Position numbers and translations under genes: made by a program. From NCBI RefSeq assembly GCF_050624435.1, contig NC_134546.1:9881001-9945000 (forward strand): a stretch of 64,000 bases of DNA, read 5' to 3'. Positions 23,505 to 37,604 of the stretch are shown here, in pieces. Position 1 is the first letter of the stretch. Each line of letters opens with the position of its first letter. Below the pieces are notes generated by a model. It saw only the letters and a program-made list of their open reading frames with translations, had not been told where the DNA came from and searched no databases. The DNA is from Tenrec ecaudatus (Eukaryota > Chordata > Mammalia > Afrosoricida > Tenrecidae).

Positions 23505-24100
23505 TAGACGATAAAAGACAGTTTGTAATTTTTGAGTTTTTCCCACTTCAAAAACCTTACGGTCCAGAGTCGTTGGACACCCCATTCTACTTCCATAGTC
23601 CTGAATGGTTTATACATGTCCATTTACTCATTCTTACTTCACATGATTTCTGATTTTGATGGTTGGCAAAAAAAAAGAGAGCCTGGTATGTGTTTTAAAC
23701 AGCATGGGGTGAGTTGCCTCATATACACCCTGCAATAGTGCCAGAGGAGGGTCCAAAGTGCAGATCAACTTCGCCCTGGATAGTCAGAATGCGTTCCAGA
23801 AAAACACAGGGTAAAAAAGTCCTTCAGGGATCTGTGCGCTCGTGGGCATCTTTGTACCCTGCCAGGCCATTCCAGTGATGCGTGACCCCGATCTGCGCTG
23901 ACCGTGCCGAGAGGTCACTTGGGTCCAGAAAGGAGTGAGTTAGATAACATCGACAGCAGAGAATAGAAAACGGTGAGCTATTCAAAAGAGAGCGAACTAT
24001 GTATTTTGATCAAAAGAGGCCTTTGGCAATACCATTTAGAGTTGTTTCTTTCTTTCTTTCTTTTAAAGATTTCTATTTTTATTGTCCTAATTTTTCTTTT
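23505..24100. other. Unassigned DNA
   Basis: No gene supported. Contains a CTTT-rich stretch near 24045. Confidence 0.35.
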
Positions 24101-24102
24101 TC

Positions 24103-24310
24103 TTTTTTTAAAATCATTTTATTGGGGGCTTGTACAACTCTTATCACAATCCATACATGCATCCATTGTGTCAAGCACATTTGTACATTTGTTGCCATCA
24201 TCATTCTCAAAGTATTTTCTTTCTACTTGAGCCTTTGGTATCAGCTCCTCATTTTCCCCTCCCTCTCCCACCTTCCCTCCCTCACCCATGATAATTTATA
24301 ATTTTTTTCA
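24103..24310 (-). repeat. Abundant retroposon, short copy, antisense
   Basis: The 3'-terminal 200 bases of the retroposon (ATTTTATTGGGGGCTTG, then TGTCAAGCACATTTGTAC) ending in AATTTATAATTTTTTTCATA. Confidence 0.78.
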
Positions 24311-26055
24311 TACAGTTGTTTATAAAATCAACACATTATGAACAAGTCAGAAAATGCATGTAATCTAGTCATTCCTAAAGTTTGCCCATCCTTCCTTTAA
24401 ATGCCCAAATAACAATTGATAGAATCTCTTCCCCTGTGTGATGGCATGATGTCTACTGGTTTATCAGATTTCCTGGTCTGAGCATTTCTTGGACGTTCTG
24501 GCAGGGTGCACATGTGTGAACTAATCTAGTCGATTACCTTAGCAGGCCAGATTTCTTGAATCCACGGCTTCCTTTGTTTCAGCGACCCTCTCCACAACTC
24601 CTGCATCCATCTGGGCTGCTGCTGACAATGCCAGTTCAAGTGGATGAACTTCTTCACCAAAAGAAGAGAGGCTATTATGGCTAACCAGAGTGGACTGAGA
24701 CTTTTAGGACAGGAAGAAATGGTAATGCCTAGAAGAAAAAGGAAAAAAAACCAATTAGATACAACTGAATATAGACTTAGGAATTTTCACTGTATCCACT
24801 AATGGCCCTTTATATGAATTATGCTCAGTCTCCTGGTCAGAGTGTGTTGTAGGGCCAGTTTGTGTCCTCATGGTCAGGACTCCAACTTCTCGCTGAAGAA
24901 TACAGCAATTCCAATCATCCTGACAATCTCTATAACTTTACAGATACATCGCTTTGGCCCTAATAAAGACAGCCTTTCAAAAATAATCATGCCATACACA
25001 ATAATGTCTTCCATCTCCTTTTAGATTAACCTTTTCACAACCAGAGACCCACTGAAAGATGTGTTTTTGGATTTTTTTAATATAACTTAAGCGTTCCAGC
25101 CTCCAAAGGTGAATACAGCCATTTCCTCTAGCAGTGTAATAAGCTATAGCTTGGATATTTGGGAGTTAATTTGTCTACATTTCCCCTCTTTTTCCTTTTT
25201 TTTAATGTAATGTTAAAAAAAAAATCCTTGATCAGTTTAAGTCAGGGCTGGAAGTCAAAGTTCCTGGGATCCCCTGCCCGAACCTTGCTGGTTCATGTGG
25301 GATTGTATTCTTAGAATTCACGAACCAAAGAGCAAAGAGAGAAGCCCCTCTGTCAGCTTTGGGTTGAAAAATTCCATGGAAGGAGTCTGATTGGACCTAT
25401 TCCTTAGGGCTAAGGGAATTCCAAACCCTGTGACTGGTAGCTCTGGAAACACTGCACAGAAGGGGAGAAGAGCAGGGATGTGATGGTGTCATGAGGAAAA
25501 GAGAAGCGATGTGAGCATGGGAAAATAACGGTGTCAATTCCAGCTGGTCTTGAGCTTCCTAGTTCAACCTCCTAGTTCATCATCCCCCTAAGACACATTT
25601 CTTTGTCTGATGCTGTGAAGCTGGTGCCTCCAAACCTAAAGCTTCCTGAATAGGCCCCAGATGCAATAGCAAATTCTGACCTATTCTCTCTCTACTTCTG
25701 TGCTTCAATGGCATAGTCAGAGTTGATCAGACTTAACAAAGATTCATTGTATCAAATAAATAGTTGGTTTTGAATATAATGTTCAGTATTTTTAAAAGGT
25801 CCAGGAGTTGAGTTTAATGAAACCTCTTCATAGACAGAATATTTTCATGTTTAAATTATTACTGAAACAATTTCCTTGAATATCTCTACTTAAAACCATC
25901 TAACTACTTAGAGTTAATGAAACTCAATTCCATTTAGTGAGGAAACTGTACACCTAAATGTAATGTAGGAAACCCAGTTGTAATCTCTCATTCTATCCTT
26001 TACTCTTACTTCATAACACTTATCACCATTTTAGTTATATATTCATATATGTGAC
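24311..26055. other. Unassigned DNA
   Basis: No supported gene and no repeat I can name with confidence. Confidence 0.35.
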
Positions 26056-26073
26056 TATGAGCTATTTCTTTCT

Positions 26074-26234
26074 TTAAAAAATTATTTTATTGGAGGTTCA
26101 TACAACTCTTATCACAATCCATCCATCCATTGTGTCAAGCACATTTGTACATTTGTTGCCATCATCATTCTCAAAACATTTGCTTTCTAGTTGAGCCCTT
26201 GGTATCAGCTCCTCATTTCCCCCCTAGCTCCCCC
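26074..26234 (-). repeat. Abundant retroposon, short copy, antisense
   Basis: The 3'-terminal 160 bases only. Flanks AGCTATTTCTTTCT (26060-26073) and AGCTATTTATTTCT (26235-26248) differ at one base and form the target duplication. Confidence 0.82.
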
Positions 26235-26269
26235 AGCTATTTATTTCTGTGTATTGAATCATCTCAATA

Positions 26270-26800
26270 CTTAGCTGCTTAAAACAGCACACGTTTATTA
26301 TCTCCCAGTTTCTATGGGTCAGGCATCTGGCACAGGCAAGATGGTCTCTCATAAGGCTGCAATCAAAATATTATTTGAGGAATGTCTCTCCTGTAAGGAC
26401 TCAACGAGGAAGAATTTTCTCTCAAGATCACTAAAAATGTTTGTTGCAGATTCACTTCCTCGCAGGGCTGGGATTGTTTCTTGATGCTGTTGTGTCTGTT
26501 GGCTTCCCTGTGACATGGATCTTTCCATCAAGCATCTTGGATCACGGTGCCAAGCAAACAAGAGGATCAAAAAGAGAGTGCCACTAAGAGAGGGAGGGCC
26601 CCAGGGAGAGAGACAGTTAGCAAGGAGGCAGCCGTAGTCTTTTATAATACAATCCCAGAAGTGATAGCCCATCCCGGTACAGTGTTCTACTTATTAGAAG
26701 TCATTCACTAGGTCCAGCCCACACACAAGGAGATAGGATTCTATTAGGGCCTGAGAGCCTGGAGTGGAGGATTGTTGGGGGACATTTCAGAAACTCCCTG
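26270..26800 (-). repeat. MaLR/MLT1-like LTR, antisense
   Basis: CTTAAAACAGCACACGTTTA at the left and AGTCTTTTATAATACAATC further on resemble an antisense MLT1-type LTR. It is old and gapped. Assigned from memory. Confidence 0.45.
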
Positions 26801-27089
26801 TTGCTTTATTTAATGCTTCTTCTCCTTCATCGCCTCATTAAATGGTAGAGCCACATCTGCTTTTTCATGGTGTTTTTTTTTTTCATGGTGTTTTTTTCTA
26901 ATCTCTTGTAAAATCTGTCCTAGAAGAAACACAGCTAGCGGAAGGGTCCTTTGAGGCACAAATGGTGAGGCTTTGTCTTGCTAACCTAGGAGGAGTCATC
27001 AGGAAAGGTTACTCACTGAAGAAGGACATCGGGTTGGTTCAGCAGAAGGTCAGCAAAACTGAGAACAACCTTCCGTGGGATCCAAACAC

Positions 27090-27260
27090 TCTCTGCCATC
27101 CAGTCCCTCCTGACTCAGAGCAACCTACTCCAGTGGGTTTCTGAGACTGTGATTGATAATGGGAGCAGAAAGCCCAGTCTTTCTCTTGCAGAGCTGCTGG
27201 TGGTTTCAAACTGCAGACCATGCAGATCGCAGCCCACGCAGAACCACGGCACCTCCAGTG
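27090..27260 (-). repeat. AfroSINE-like SINE, antisense
   Basis: Core AGAAAGCCCAGTCTTTCTC and the box region GTGGTTTCAAACTGCAGACC. Confidence 0.72.
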
Positions 27261-27391
27261 CTCCTTTCTCAATGACACAGACACAAACACATCAGAATGG
27301 GCTCCAACGTAGCAGAAATCATGGAGCTGGGGCAGGACCAGGGAATGCTTTATTCTGTTATATATAAGGCTTCCATGAGTCAGAGAGTAGA

Positions 27392-27498
27392 AAAACAACC
27401 ACGGGAGAAAGACTGGGCTTTCTACTCTTGTAAGTTACAGTCTCAGAAACCCATGGGAGGTCATTGTGAGTCAACATTGAGTAGATGGCAGTGGGAGT
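27392..27498 (+). repeat. AfroSINE-like SINE, partial, sense
   Basis: Starts inside the body (GGGAGAAAGACTGGGCTTTC) and ends at GTAGATGGCAGTGGG. The tRNA head is missing. Confidence 0.65.
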
Positions 27499-27499
27499 G

Positions 27500-28160
27500 A
27501 ACAAGAAGATGAATCATGGCACATGAAGAAAAATTGACCTTATCAAAGGTGTTATCTTGCTTGGAGCTACAATCAGAGCTCACAGAAGCAGTAGCGAAGA
27601 GATAAAAAGACGCACTGCATTGGATACACGTGCCACCTAAGACCTCTTTGGAGCACTGAAAACCAGGGAGTTTACTTTGAGGGCTAAGGTGCTCCCGACT
27701 CAAGCCATAGTATTTTCAATTGCATGTGAATTCCATACGCTTGTGAAAGTTGGATAACTAAGGAAGACTAAGATGACCGAAGGAAAATCAATGCATTGGA
27801 ATTGCGCGTTAAAAGTACCATGGAGTGCCAGAAGAACAAACAAATTTGTTGTGGAAGAAGTATGGCCATAATGCTCTTAGGGGAAGGAGGTTGAGACTTA
27901 GTCTCACGTACTTTGGATTTGTTGTCACGAGACACCAGTCCCTTGAGGAGGACCTCATGCTTGGTAAAGAACAGAGGCAGCAGAAAAGAGGAAGGTCCTC
28001 AACAAGATGGATTGACACTGCGATGTACCAATGGGCTCAAGCCGAGAACCAGTTGTGAGGATGGTGCAGGACCGGGCAAAGCTTCATTCTGTTGTGCACA
28101 AGGTCGCTATGGGTCAGAACCAACTCTTGGGCATTTAACAACGACAACAACAACTCTTAG
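27500..28160 (+). mobile_element. RTE/BovB-like LINE 3' end, sense
   Basis: Sense RTE 3' region with AGACACCAGTCCCTTGAGG, GGAAGGTCCTCAACAAGATG and GTCGCTATGGGTCAGAACC, ending in an AACAACGACAACAACAAC tail typical of RTE. Confidence 0.8.
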
Positions 28161-28380
28161 GTACCTAACAACATCAACGTGTTATGAGTCATAACAAGGA
28201 AGCAGAGTGCAACATATTAGGACACAAAGTGCCTATACATTAGTGTTGAATGTTGTATTTGCAAGCCGACTCTGCTACCCACCATATTGACTTTGGGCAA
28301 ACAGCTACTTTTCTGAACTCCAGCTGTCCCACTGAAAAGTGTCAAGAATCGTTTATACTACTTGAGACATTTTCCTTTCT
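28161..28380. other. Unassigned DNA
   Basis: Nothing recognised. Confidence 0.3.
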
Positions 28381-28383
28381 TTT

Positions 28384-28650
28384 TTTAAAAAAGGAGGTGA
28401 AATTCACGTAACATAAACGTAACCACCCTAAAGATGACAACACAATTGTATTTCATACAATCACCATGCTGTGCCACTATCGCCTCGATGTAGTTCAACA
28501 ACAACCCTCGCTTCATTACGCAGCTGTGCCGTATTTCTCCTCCTCACCCCAGCCCCCAATGACCAATTTACAAGCATACTAGAAGTTTGAAGGGATTTAC
28601 CTATTCTGAATAGTTTATATTAAAAGACTAATACAATGTGTGTCTTTCCA
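28384..28650 (+). repeat. Old L1 (L1M-type) 3' fragment
   Basis: Resembles the 3' part of old eutherian L1M elements (AGGTGAAATTCACGTAACAT, then TACAATCACCATGCTG). Strongly diverged. Confidence 0.5.
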
Positions 28651-28765
28651 CCCTCATCTGGTTAAATGTTCTCAAGAGCATGTCTCTCGTAGATGATTTT
28701 GTTCATAGGTTGGCTCTTGTTTGGCTGCAGTTCCACCAGTCTCTATGGGACTGGTAAATCAAGTC

Positions 28766-28782
28766 TTTTTTTTTTTTTTTTT
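28766..28782 (+). repeat. Poly-T run
   Basis: About 17 T directly left of a retroposon 5'-type segment; probably the reverse of an A-tail. Confidence 0.85.
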
Positions 28783-29250
28783 GTAGTTTGTTCAAGGATC
28801 GTTTGTTGGCCCTTAGGAGTGTTTTCCAGTCCAGTCTGTTGGGGCACCACGCCCTGGCCCCAAAGTCCACTTTCAGCATTCCCTGGGGACCTTGCCACTC
28901 CATTCCCTTGCTGTTCCAATGCACTCCCCCAGTGCTTTGCCTCAGTGTGGTGGGATCAGGTCAGGTGCAATTCCCACACTGTGTCTCCGGTGCTGTCCCC
29001 TGTATCGCCCTTGGTCACTGAGGGGCATCATGTATCATAGTGGGGCCAGCCATGTTGTTCTCTCTGTGGACTGGCTGCTCTAATCAGGAACATCATCCTC
29101 ACGGCCTGGTGGACCAGGCTGTGCTCCACTCTCTCCTCCTCCCCCTTCATCTGCTCCCATGTGCTCTGATCAGATATGTCCATCTCCTGGAGCTGCAGAA
29201 TCAATGTCGTCCTTTGAAACAAATTCTTCTTGGGGGAGGGGCAGGAATCC
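28783..29250 (-). repeat. 5' segment of the abundant retroposon, antisense
   Basis: Closely matches 45435-45880, the far-5' part of the 2.16-kb copy (GAGTGTTTTCCAGTCCAGTC, then GGGGCACCACGCCCTGGCC). Here it stands directly next to a T-run without the middle and 3' parts, so it is an internally deleted or alternative transcript form. Confidence 0.75.
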
Positions 29251-30555
29251 ACTTAATTTTTGGTGCTGGGGCCAGCCTCCCAGACCTCTCCACTGGTTCC
29301 CTACTCATTTTTTTTAATTAGTAAACATTATTTATTACATTGTAAAACTAATTTAGAATATGATAGCTCAAACTAAGAAACAGTTTAAGGTGAATTTTGT
29401 ATAAAGAAGAGGAAAACAAAGAGTAGCAACTGGTTTTATTCTGATCCAGAAATGTACAATAACTGCATAAACATACAAATGCTAAACACAGACGGAATAC
29501 CACTTTTCAAGGATATTATGAGAGATATCCACAGGGTTGGGAGGAAGTCTGGTCATTTTTATGAATTTGAATTTTGTTCTACATTTTTCTCTCACTCTGA
29601 GCAGGACACTCTACTGTGATCTGGACCAGAGTAATTGATGGTGGTATCAGGTACCATCTAGTTCTTCTGCTATCAGGATAGAAGAGGTTTGTGTGACTCA
29701 TTAGTTCTTTGGACTAATTGGTTTCTTAAATCCTTGATTTTCTTCACTCTTCTTTGCTCTGGATGTGAAGAGACAAATAATTATATCTTAGATGGGGCTT
29801 GTAGGCTTCTGTAAGGTCCCGGTCACTACTCATCAAAGTAGGAGGTAAAGTACTATCTTTAAGAACTAAGCTATGCACCTATCCAGACATCCCCTGACTT
29901 GAGGTTATGTGAGGGCTACATATTGCTATATGTCATATGTATGTACTGACTTAAAAAAGAGCTCTCTAGGCCAGAGAACAGACCAGTTAGCATTCACACA
30001 GCACTTTCCCACTGGTCCCAGTTCCCACAGGATGACATGGTGAAAGCGTAATGTCACCCAGAACAGATAACATCTTTGTACGATAGAAGAGGAACCTCAG
30101 AGGTATGAGACTTGTAGCTGTACATGAGGCTTCTAGAAGATCTGCTTAGCCTCTCCAGAAAGAGAGAGGGAGATTTGAAAGGGAGAGGGAAAGGGAACGA
30201 AAGAGCAAACACCTTTGGGGAGCGAGGCACATAGTCCCAGGGTAGTTAAACCTCTACCTCTTTCCAGAGCGATCCAAGGCAGGCTCGTCATGCCATCAAG
30301 CCAGTGCTCCTTGATCAGGGAGCTCAGGTAGTGCAGAAATGTGCAAATATTCATGGAGATTTGCATCCCAATAGTAAGTATCCAGTTAAAGTTACCTCCC
30401 AACATTTCCATTCATTAGTAGGATATCAACATCCCATCTTTATACGACATTACATGGCCTGGCAAACCTTTCCCCACAGATGCCGATGCTGTTGAGAGAC
30501 CAAATATGCACTAGCCACAAGATACCCCAGGTGAACCAAACCAAAGAACAGACCC
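29251..30555. other. Unassigned DNA
   Basis: No gene supported. Confidence 0.35.
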
Positions 30556-30559
30556 ACTG

Positions 30560-30676
30560 CCCTGTGTTGGCGGGAGGAAAAGGCTCAGTCTTTCTCCCAA
30601 GGAGCTGCGGGTGGTTTAGTACTGCCGACCAAGTGAATCGCAGCCCAGTGCGTAACCACTCTACCACCAGAGGGAG
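30560..30676 (-). repeat. AfroSINE-like SINE, partial, antisense
   Basis: CAGTCTTTCTCCCAAGGAGC and the end CGTAACCACTCTACCACCAG. Confidence 0.7.
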
Positions 30677-30679
30677 GTG

Positions 30680-32171
<1,492 letters not shown>

Positions 32172-32184
32172 GAAACGGGCATCA

Positions 32185-32525
32185 AAACCAAAGCTGAATC
32201 CATCCGAGTGTTTGGCTGCAAACCACCGCAACCACCCTGGTTAGTTTAAGCAGGAAAACATGTTATTCAAGATCATGAAGCGATGGTTCACGGAATCTCT
32301 ACCAAGATGAGACTCGGTGGCCAGAAACAACCCTTACATCACACTGCAGGAGGGGGCCACCCACACTGACATCACATGGCATTGGGTGCTTCCACTGACC
32401 TCTGCTCTTTACTGCTGGCAACACTGACCCTGCTGTTCTACCCCCAACAGAGGCTTCCCCAAGAGACCCAGTTCCCTTCACTAGTTCTCAGTTCAGTCCC
32501 GTGTGGGTCTAACACACTGCACCCA
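32185..32525. other. Unassigned DNA
   Basis: Nothing recognised. Confidence 0.35.
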
Positions 32526-32529
32526 AACC

Positions 32530-32700
32530 CAACCCTCTGCCATCAGCTTGATTCCAACCCACAGGGACCCCACATAAGAGTTTTGAGGCTGTAAACTTTC
32601 TGGGCGCAGGTAGCCTCATCTTTCTCCCACAGGGCGGCTGGTGAGTTAGAATCGCCCAACCTGCAGTTAGCAGTCTAATGCTTCCCAGGAGGGGTCCCTG
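32530..32700 (-). repeat. AfroSINE-like SINE, antisense
   Basis: CTCTGCCATCAGCTTGATTC, then CATCTTTCTCCCACAGGGC and the end AGCAGTCTAATGCTTCCCAG. Confidence 0.68.
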
Positions 32701-33204
32701 AGTAGTGGGGCCTAAAACAAGGGCCAGTGTCTTAACGTCAGGGGAGTTGTAAAGGTGACTATCAATTTGGTGCCTGTAGTAGGAGACAGAGGCTTTTAAA
32801 ATGGAGAAAGGTATTAAGTATGGTCCAAAGGAAGGAGAAATGTCCAATATAAGAGCAGAAGCTGAAATTTTGAGAGAGGATTCATGGACATGAAAAGAGG
32901 TGGTGCGAGAAAGCATTAATTCTAGCAGGCATGTATTGATGACTATGTGCTGAGCATTGGAGAGATGAAATCACAGAATAATGAAATACATTGCCCAATG
33001 TCACTCCGTACAGAGATCGAATAACCAAACTTGTACTCTATTAGACTCTGCTGGGAGGGAACGATGATGGAATTGTAGGAAATACTTCTAAGGAAGAGAC
33101 TAAAACAGGAATAGGGGGAAAAATTATCGGAGAGCTGGCAGGCAATCAAAGGAAATACTTTCTCAATGCAAGGCCCTGGGAGAAGAGGCTCTAAGGAATG
33201 GCGG

Positions 33205-33395
33205 GGCGTCCCTGGGTGGTGTATACTGTTAACACGCTCAGCTGCTAACCAAAGGATTGGAGATTTGAGTTCGTCCAGGGGCGTCTCAGAAGAAAATTCT
33301 GGTGATCTACTTCCAAAAGCCCATTCACTGAAGACCCACGGAGCACAGGTCTAGCCTGCACACACAGACTGACCCAAGAGCAACTCCTAGGTAGG
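33205..33395 (+). repeat. AfroSINE-like SINE, sense
   Basis: Head GGCGTCCCTGGGTGGTGTA with a box region near 33270 and the tail GAGCAACTCCTAGG. Confidence 0.65.
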
Positions 33396-33399
33396 TAGG

Positions 33400-34040
33400 A
33401 AGGATTGGTGGTCAGCGATTAATTGCTGCCGTAAGGTCAAAGGGATGAGGGCTGAAAACAAAGTGGGATTTAGCAACTCAGAGGTTACTGGAGATCTGAC
33501 AAGGACAACTTCAATGGCATGATGCTGGTAGACACAGATTATAGACATTTCCATGGGGATGGACTCAGGGAAGACATGGGAGGAATTAGCACAGATAATT
33601 CCCTGTGGAAGAGGATTGGAGATTTCGAGGGAAACAGACCCTTGTGCGGCTTAACCAAGCACGGATGGTGTAAGCAGAAGTGTAAGGGTTTGGTGGTATG
33701 ATTTCTCAGGCCAGCTGAGGAATGGGGGATTTCTAAAACAACCCCTGGCTTTGGGCAGACAGCTGCGTAACATGCGCCGGTGTTGCCATGGTGACTGCCA
33801 CTCCATGAAATTACACGGAAGCTACTGTGTTCCAACATGAAGGTAATTTTAGATACTAAGGAGCTTTCCATGGTTCCCTCCTGAACATTAATATTATTCA
33901 AATGAGTACGAGAGCCCTTCAGACACTTTTACTCCTGCAGCATGCAATGCTGTTTCCTCTCCTCTGCCCACAAACACAAACGCTCAAATAACTGCACATT
34001 CAAAGCGAGCTTTGGAGCGGTACAGCGGGAAGGAGCTGGG
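33400..34040. other. Unassigned DNA
   Basis: Nothing recognised. Confidence 0.35.
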
Positions 34041-34042
34041 AT

Positions 34043-34603
34043 TTAGCAGGTCGGTGTCATCGCCTTGGCTAATGTGTCTTCATTTCTCTTGGCCAAGGCC
34101 AGTTGCTCCTTATCAGAAACAGAGACCCTCTGGAAGCAAAGACTCCCAAGAACATGGAATTGGTTTCCTATGTAGGTATCACACACCGATCTGAAAGAAA
34201 TGTTTTCTTTCCTTTTGAACTCCCCTATTGCTTTGGTGAAGTCATTCCTCACCTGTGCCTGCAGGACCACATTTCCTGTTCCCATCAATAGGTTGAAAAC
34301 AGTTCCATCCTGCATGCTAATGACCGATTCTCCTGGAGGGGGGGCCGCCTGACCTGCTGGGGCCTTTTGAAGTTCCAACGACTGCCACGCTTTCTCAGCT
34401 CTGGCCCTTTTTCCATTTCTCCTCCTGTTACTACCACACCACATCCATCTTCTTAATAGCGTGAGAGCCCATGCTAATAAGCATGTTGGGACCCTACCAG
34501 GAATCCTATCTTGTGTGACTGTGTCCACACTCAGCGCCCCCACAGAGTGGGACATTCTCTGTAGCAGACTAGAGAGAATTGCCACTGGAATCAAAATGCC
34601 CAC
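34043..34603 (-). other. Unrecognised 186-codon open frame
   Basis: The longest open frame here that is not explained by a known gene copy or repeat. The predicted protein starts MGILIPVAILSSLLQRM, has one moderately hydrophobic stretch (PTCLLAWALTLL), then a strongly basic run (RRWMWCGSNRRRNGKRARA) and a mixed C-terminal half. I recognise no domain. There is no Kozak support, and a chance frame or an exapted repeat are both likelier than a gene. Confidence 0.25.
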
Positions 34604-34721
34604 TGACAGAACCCAACAGATCCACCCAATCCTGAGCTTAAATAGTCACAGCACAGAGGCTTCTCATTCCAAAGTTAGGACACTTATTTCATTGAACAAG
34701 ATCCTTGACTAGAAGAAACCA

Positions 34722-35390
34722 TCTCCAAAGAACAAAAAATCATATAATTGTGAATGAGGGAATGCAGAGTGGAGACCCAAAGCCAATCTGTAGGCAACTG
34801 GACATTCCCTTTTTTAATGGTTGCGGGGGAGAGACAAGCCAGTCAGGGTGCAGTATAGCAATGATGAAACACACAATTTTCCTCTAGTTCTTTAATGCTT
34901 CCTCCCCACTACCTCCCCACTATCATGATCCCAATTCTACCTTACAAATCTGGCTAGACCAGAGGATGTACACTGGTACAGATAGGAACTGGAAACACAG
35001 GGAATCCAGGACAGATAAACTCCTCAGGACCAATAATGAGAGTAGCAATACCAGGTGGATAAGGAGAAGGTGGAGTAGAAAGGGGGAATTGATCACAAGG
35101 ATCTACATATAACCCCCTCCCTGGGGGATGGTCAACAGAAAAGTGGGTGAAGGGAGACATCGGACAGTGTAAGACATGACAAAATAATAATAATTTATAA
35201 ATTATCAAGGGTTCATGAGGGAGGGGAGATGGGAAGAGAAGGGAAAAATGAGGAGCTTATACCAAGGGCTCAAGTAGAAAGCAAATGATTTGAGAATGAT
35301 GCAACAAATGTACAAATGTGCTTGACACAATGGATAGATGTATGGGTTGTGATAAGAGTTGTATCAGCCCCCAATAAAATGATTTAAAAA
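34722..35390 (+). repeat. Abundant retroposon, sense copy
   Basis: Sense, 5'-truncated near AAAGAACAAAAAATCATAT, ending in AATAAA (35373) and an A-rich tail. Flanks AGAAGAAACCA (34711-34721) and AGAAGAAGCCA (35391-35401) form an 11-bp duplication with one mismatch. Confidence 0.85.
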
Positions 35391-35401
35391 AGAAGAAGCC
35401 A

Positions 35402-36335
35402 ACTCCTGGAAACATCCCTGAATCTCTGTTAAAACATGGGGTACCTGTCCTGATGACAGTAAGGGTTTCAGGAGCGTAGATTTGTGTCATTAACAATGAC
35501 ACAAATAACACACTTTACACAATGGCACAGTTAACCACTAACACACTTTCAGTTAGTGCAATGTATTTAGTGTATGTCCATTACACCTCCAGCAAGTTGT
35601 TCAGAAAAGAGACCTCTTTTTTATGTGTGGTCTAGTTTTGTGTGTGGTCTTTCACCAACTTGGCTGTATCCAAGATTTGGCCAGTGATGTTTACATATCG
35701 GTGGACTCACCATGGGATGAAGCTGGTGATGGACTTGCCCTCCAGGGAAGGACAGAGCTGACCGAGGTGTCCGGGAGAAGCGAGCGCTTCACACTGCAAA
35801 TAGAGTGACAGGAAAGCCTGAACAAACAACCCTGACTGTTGGCTCAGTAGCTAGAACACTGAAATGACGCATTGCTTGCATCTTAACAAGAACAGCTAGT
35901 CGCTGGTAGGGTTTGTTGTTTGGTTTTCCAGTTACTTTGCCGGGGGTGGGGATGGGGTTAGATTATACACACCCAGATCAGTTAGGACACTTTCTGGTGG
36001 TCCCTCCCTGAGATTTTCTTCCCATGAAACTACAATACGCTTATTCTTCCTCTGTGCGTATCTTTCTCAAGGTCAGGTGAAGGGTGGGGAGGAGCAGGGA
36101 GACTGTCCTTGGATCGGTTCCGTGACAGCCCTAGAAGAGCTGCTGGCTTCACTTCATACATCGCTGAACCCTCTGGATTTCAGCCTAGTGCAACTAGATG
36201 TCTCCATTCCTTTGTTACTCTAATAGGATATGAGCAAGCTTCAAAGTTTCTGTGGAAAATTACTCCCCCCATTTTCTACATTTTGTTTTTTTACTGATCT
36301 TTTAAAACTATAACTTAAACATTTTGCTTTATTTA
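35402..36335. other. Unassigned DNA
   Basis: Nothing recognised. Confidence 0.35.
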
Positions 36336-36339
36336 TTTC

Positions 36340-36560
36340 CCCCAAGCTCTATACTTTATTGACATATAATTCAAATGTCATATAATTCAGTGATTTAATT
36401 ATATTAAGGGTTGTACAATTATCACCTCAATCAATTTTTAGAACATTTTCTTCAGTCTTGTACACATTATTAGCTCTGCACATCCCCCCAACCTCTCCTG
36501 TTATGACACCAAGGAATTATGAATCTCGTTACTGTTTCCATAGATTTGCCTATCCTGGAT
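36340..36560 (+). repeat. Old L1 (L1M-type) fragment
   Basis: TTATTGACATATAATTCAAA and GTACAATTATCACCTCAATC resemble L1M 3' sequence. Confidence 0.55.
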
Positions 36561-36594
36561 TTGATACAAAGAAAAAGAACCCCAAAACTACAAC

Positions 36595-36599
<5 letters not shown>

Positions 36600-36640
<41 letters not shown>
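36600..36640 (+). repeat. (CA)n microsatellite
   Basis: About 20 uninterrupted CA units. Confidence 0.95.
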
Positions 36641-36642
<2 letters not shown>

Positions 36643-37600
36643 ATCAATCCAAAAGAAAGCAGAATGTATTAGAACAAATTAAGAAGTCAAAAGGAAAATA
36701 AATGATAAAATATGAAATTTTAACTTAACTATATCTGAATTAATCCACTTTCCAATGTGTTCTGTCTGAGGGCAAGGTTATTTGCCTTTCTAGACACCCA
36801 TTACCTTCTCATTTAATTTTTTCACAAATATTTTGAGCCCACAGTATGTAGCGAGAAACTCAGCCCTTTTCCTGTAGATTTCTAGGGTTCCTAGGGGATG
36901 TCCACAGATTGTGAACTCCATCCAAGACTACCACCTGACATACCTTTTCTCTGATTAATGCTTCTCCAGGATGCTAAGCTCTCTCGCTAGTTTTCTTGGT
37001 TTCCAAACCTGGTTTCCCAACGCCAGGGAAGGCTAACCCAAGTCTGATATTAAATTATGCTGACTAACACGTTGGTTGTTTTTCTTTTTAGGATTTAGGG
37101 GTTATAGGTAGATGGCAACAATAGCATATAATAGGACACAACCTACAATGAGCTGTCAAGTATCCATTCCTAAAGCCCACGGCCCAGTCCCCCAACCAGG
37201 GCATCTCTGCCCTCCCTGGTCCTCTCTCTCTGCAACTCAGGGGTTGTCTCTCACTTTCTCTAGCACCCCTTCTTCCACTATTCCTTTAGCTACAGCATTT
37301 CTATTTCAGGATCCTCAGGAAACAAAAAGACAACACAAAATTATCTCTCCGTCCAAATAAACCAATCCTTTAACAATCGCAGGATGGAATGTTTCAGTTC
37401 ACATTGTTCTCTGGCCAGCTTTTCAGGATTTTGCTTTAGTCCAGCCAAGGAAACGTGTAGTGTACCTCCACACCCTTCACAAGGAAACAACTTTCTACCA
37501 CAAAAGAAAATCCACCCTCCATTCTTCTTTACCCTATTCGGACCCAAGCTATCCCTCCCATAACACTTGACTTCTCTGCTCAGTTCAATAAGTCATTGCA
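36641..37600. other. Unassigned DNA
   Basis: Nothing recognised. Confidence 0.35.
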
Positions 37601-37604
37601 GAGG

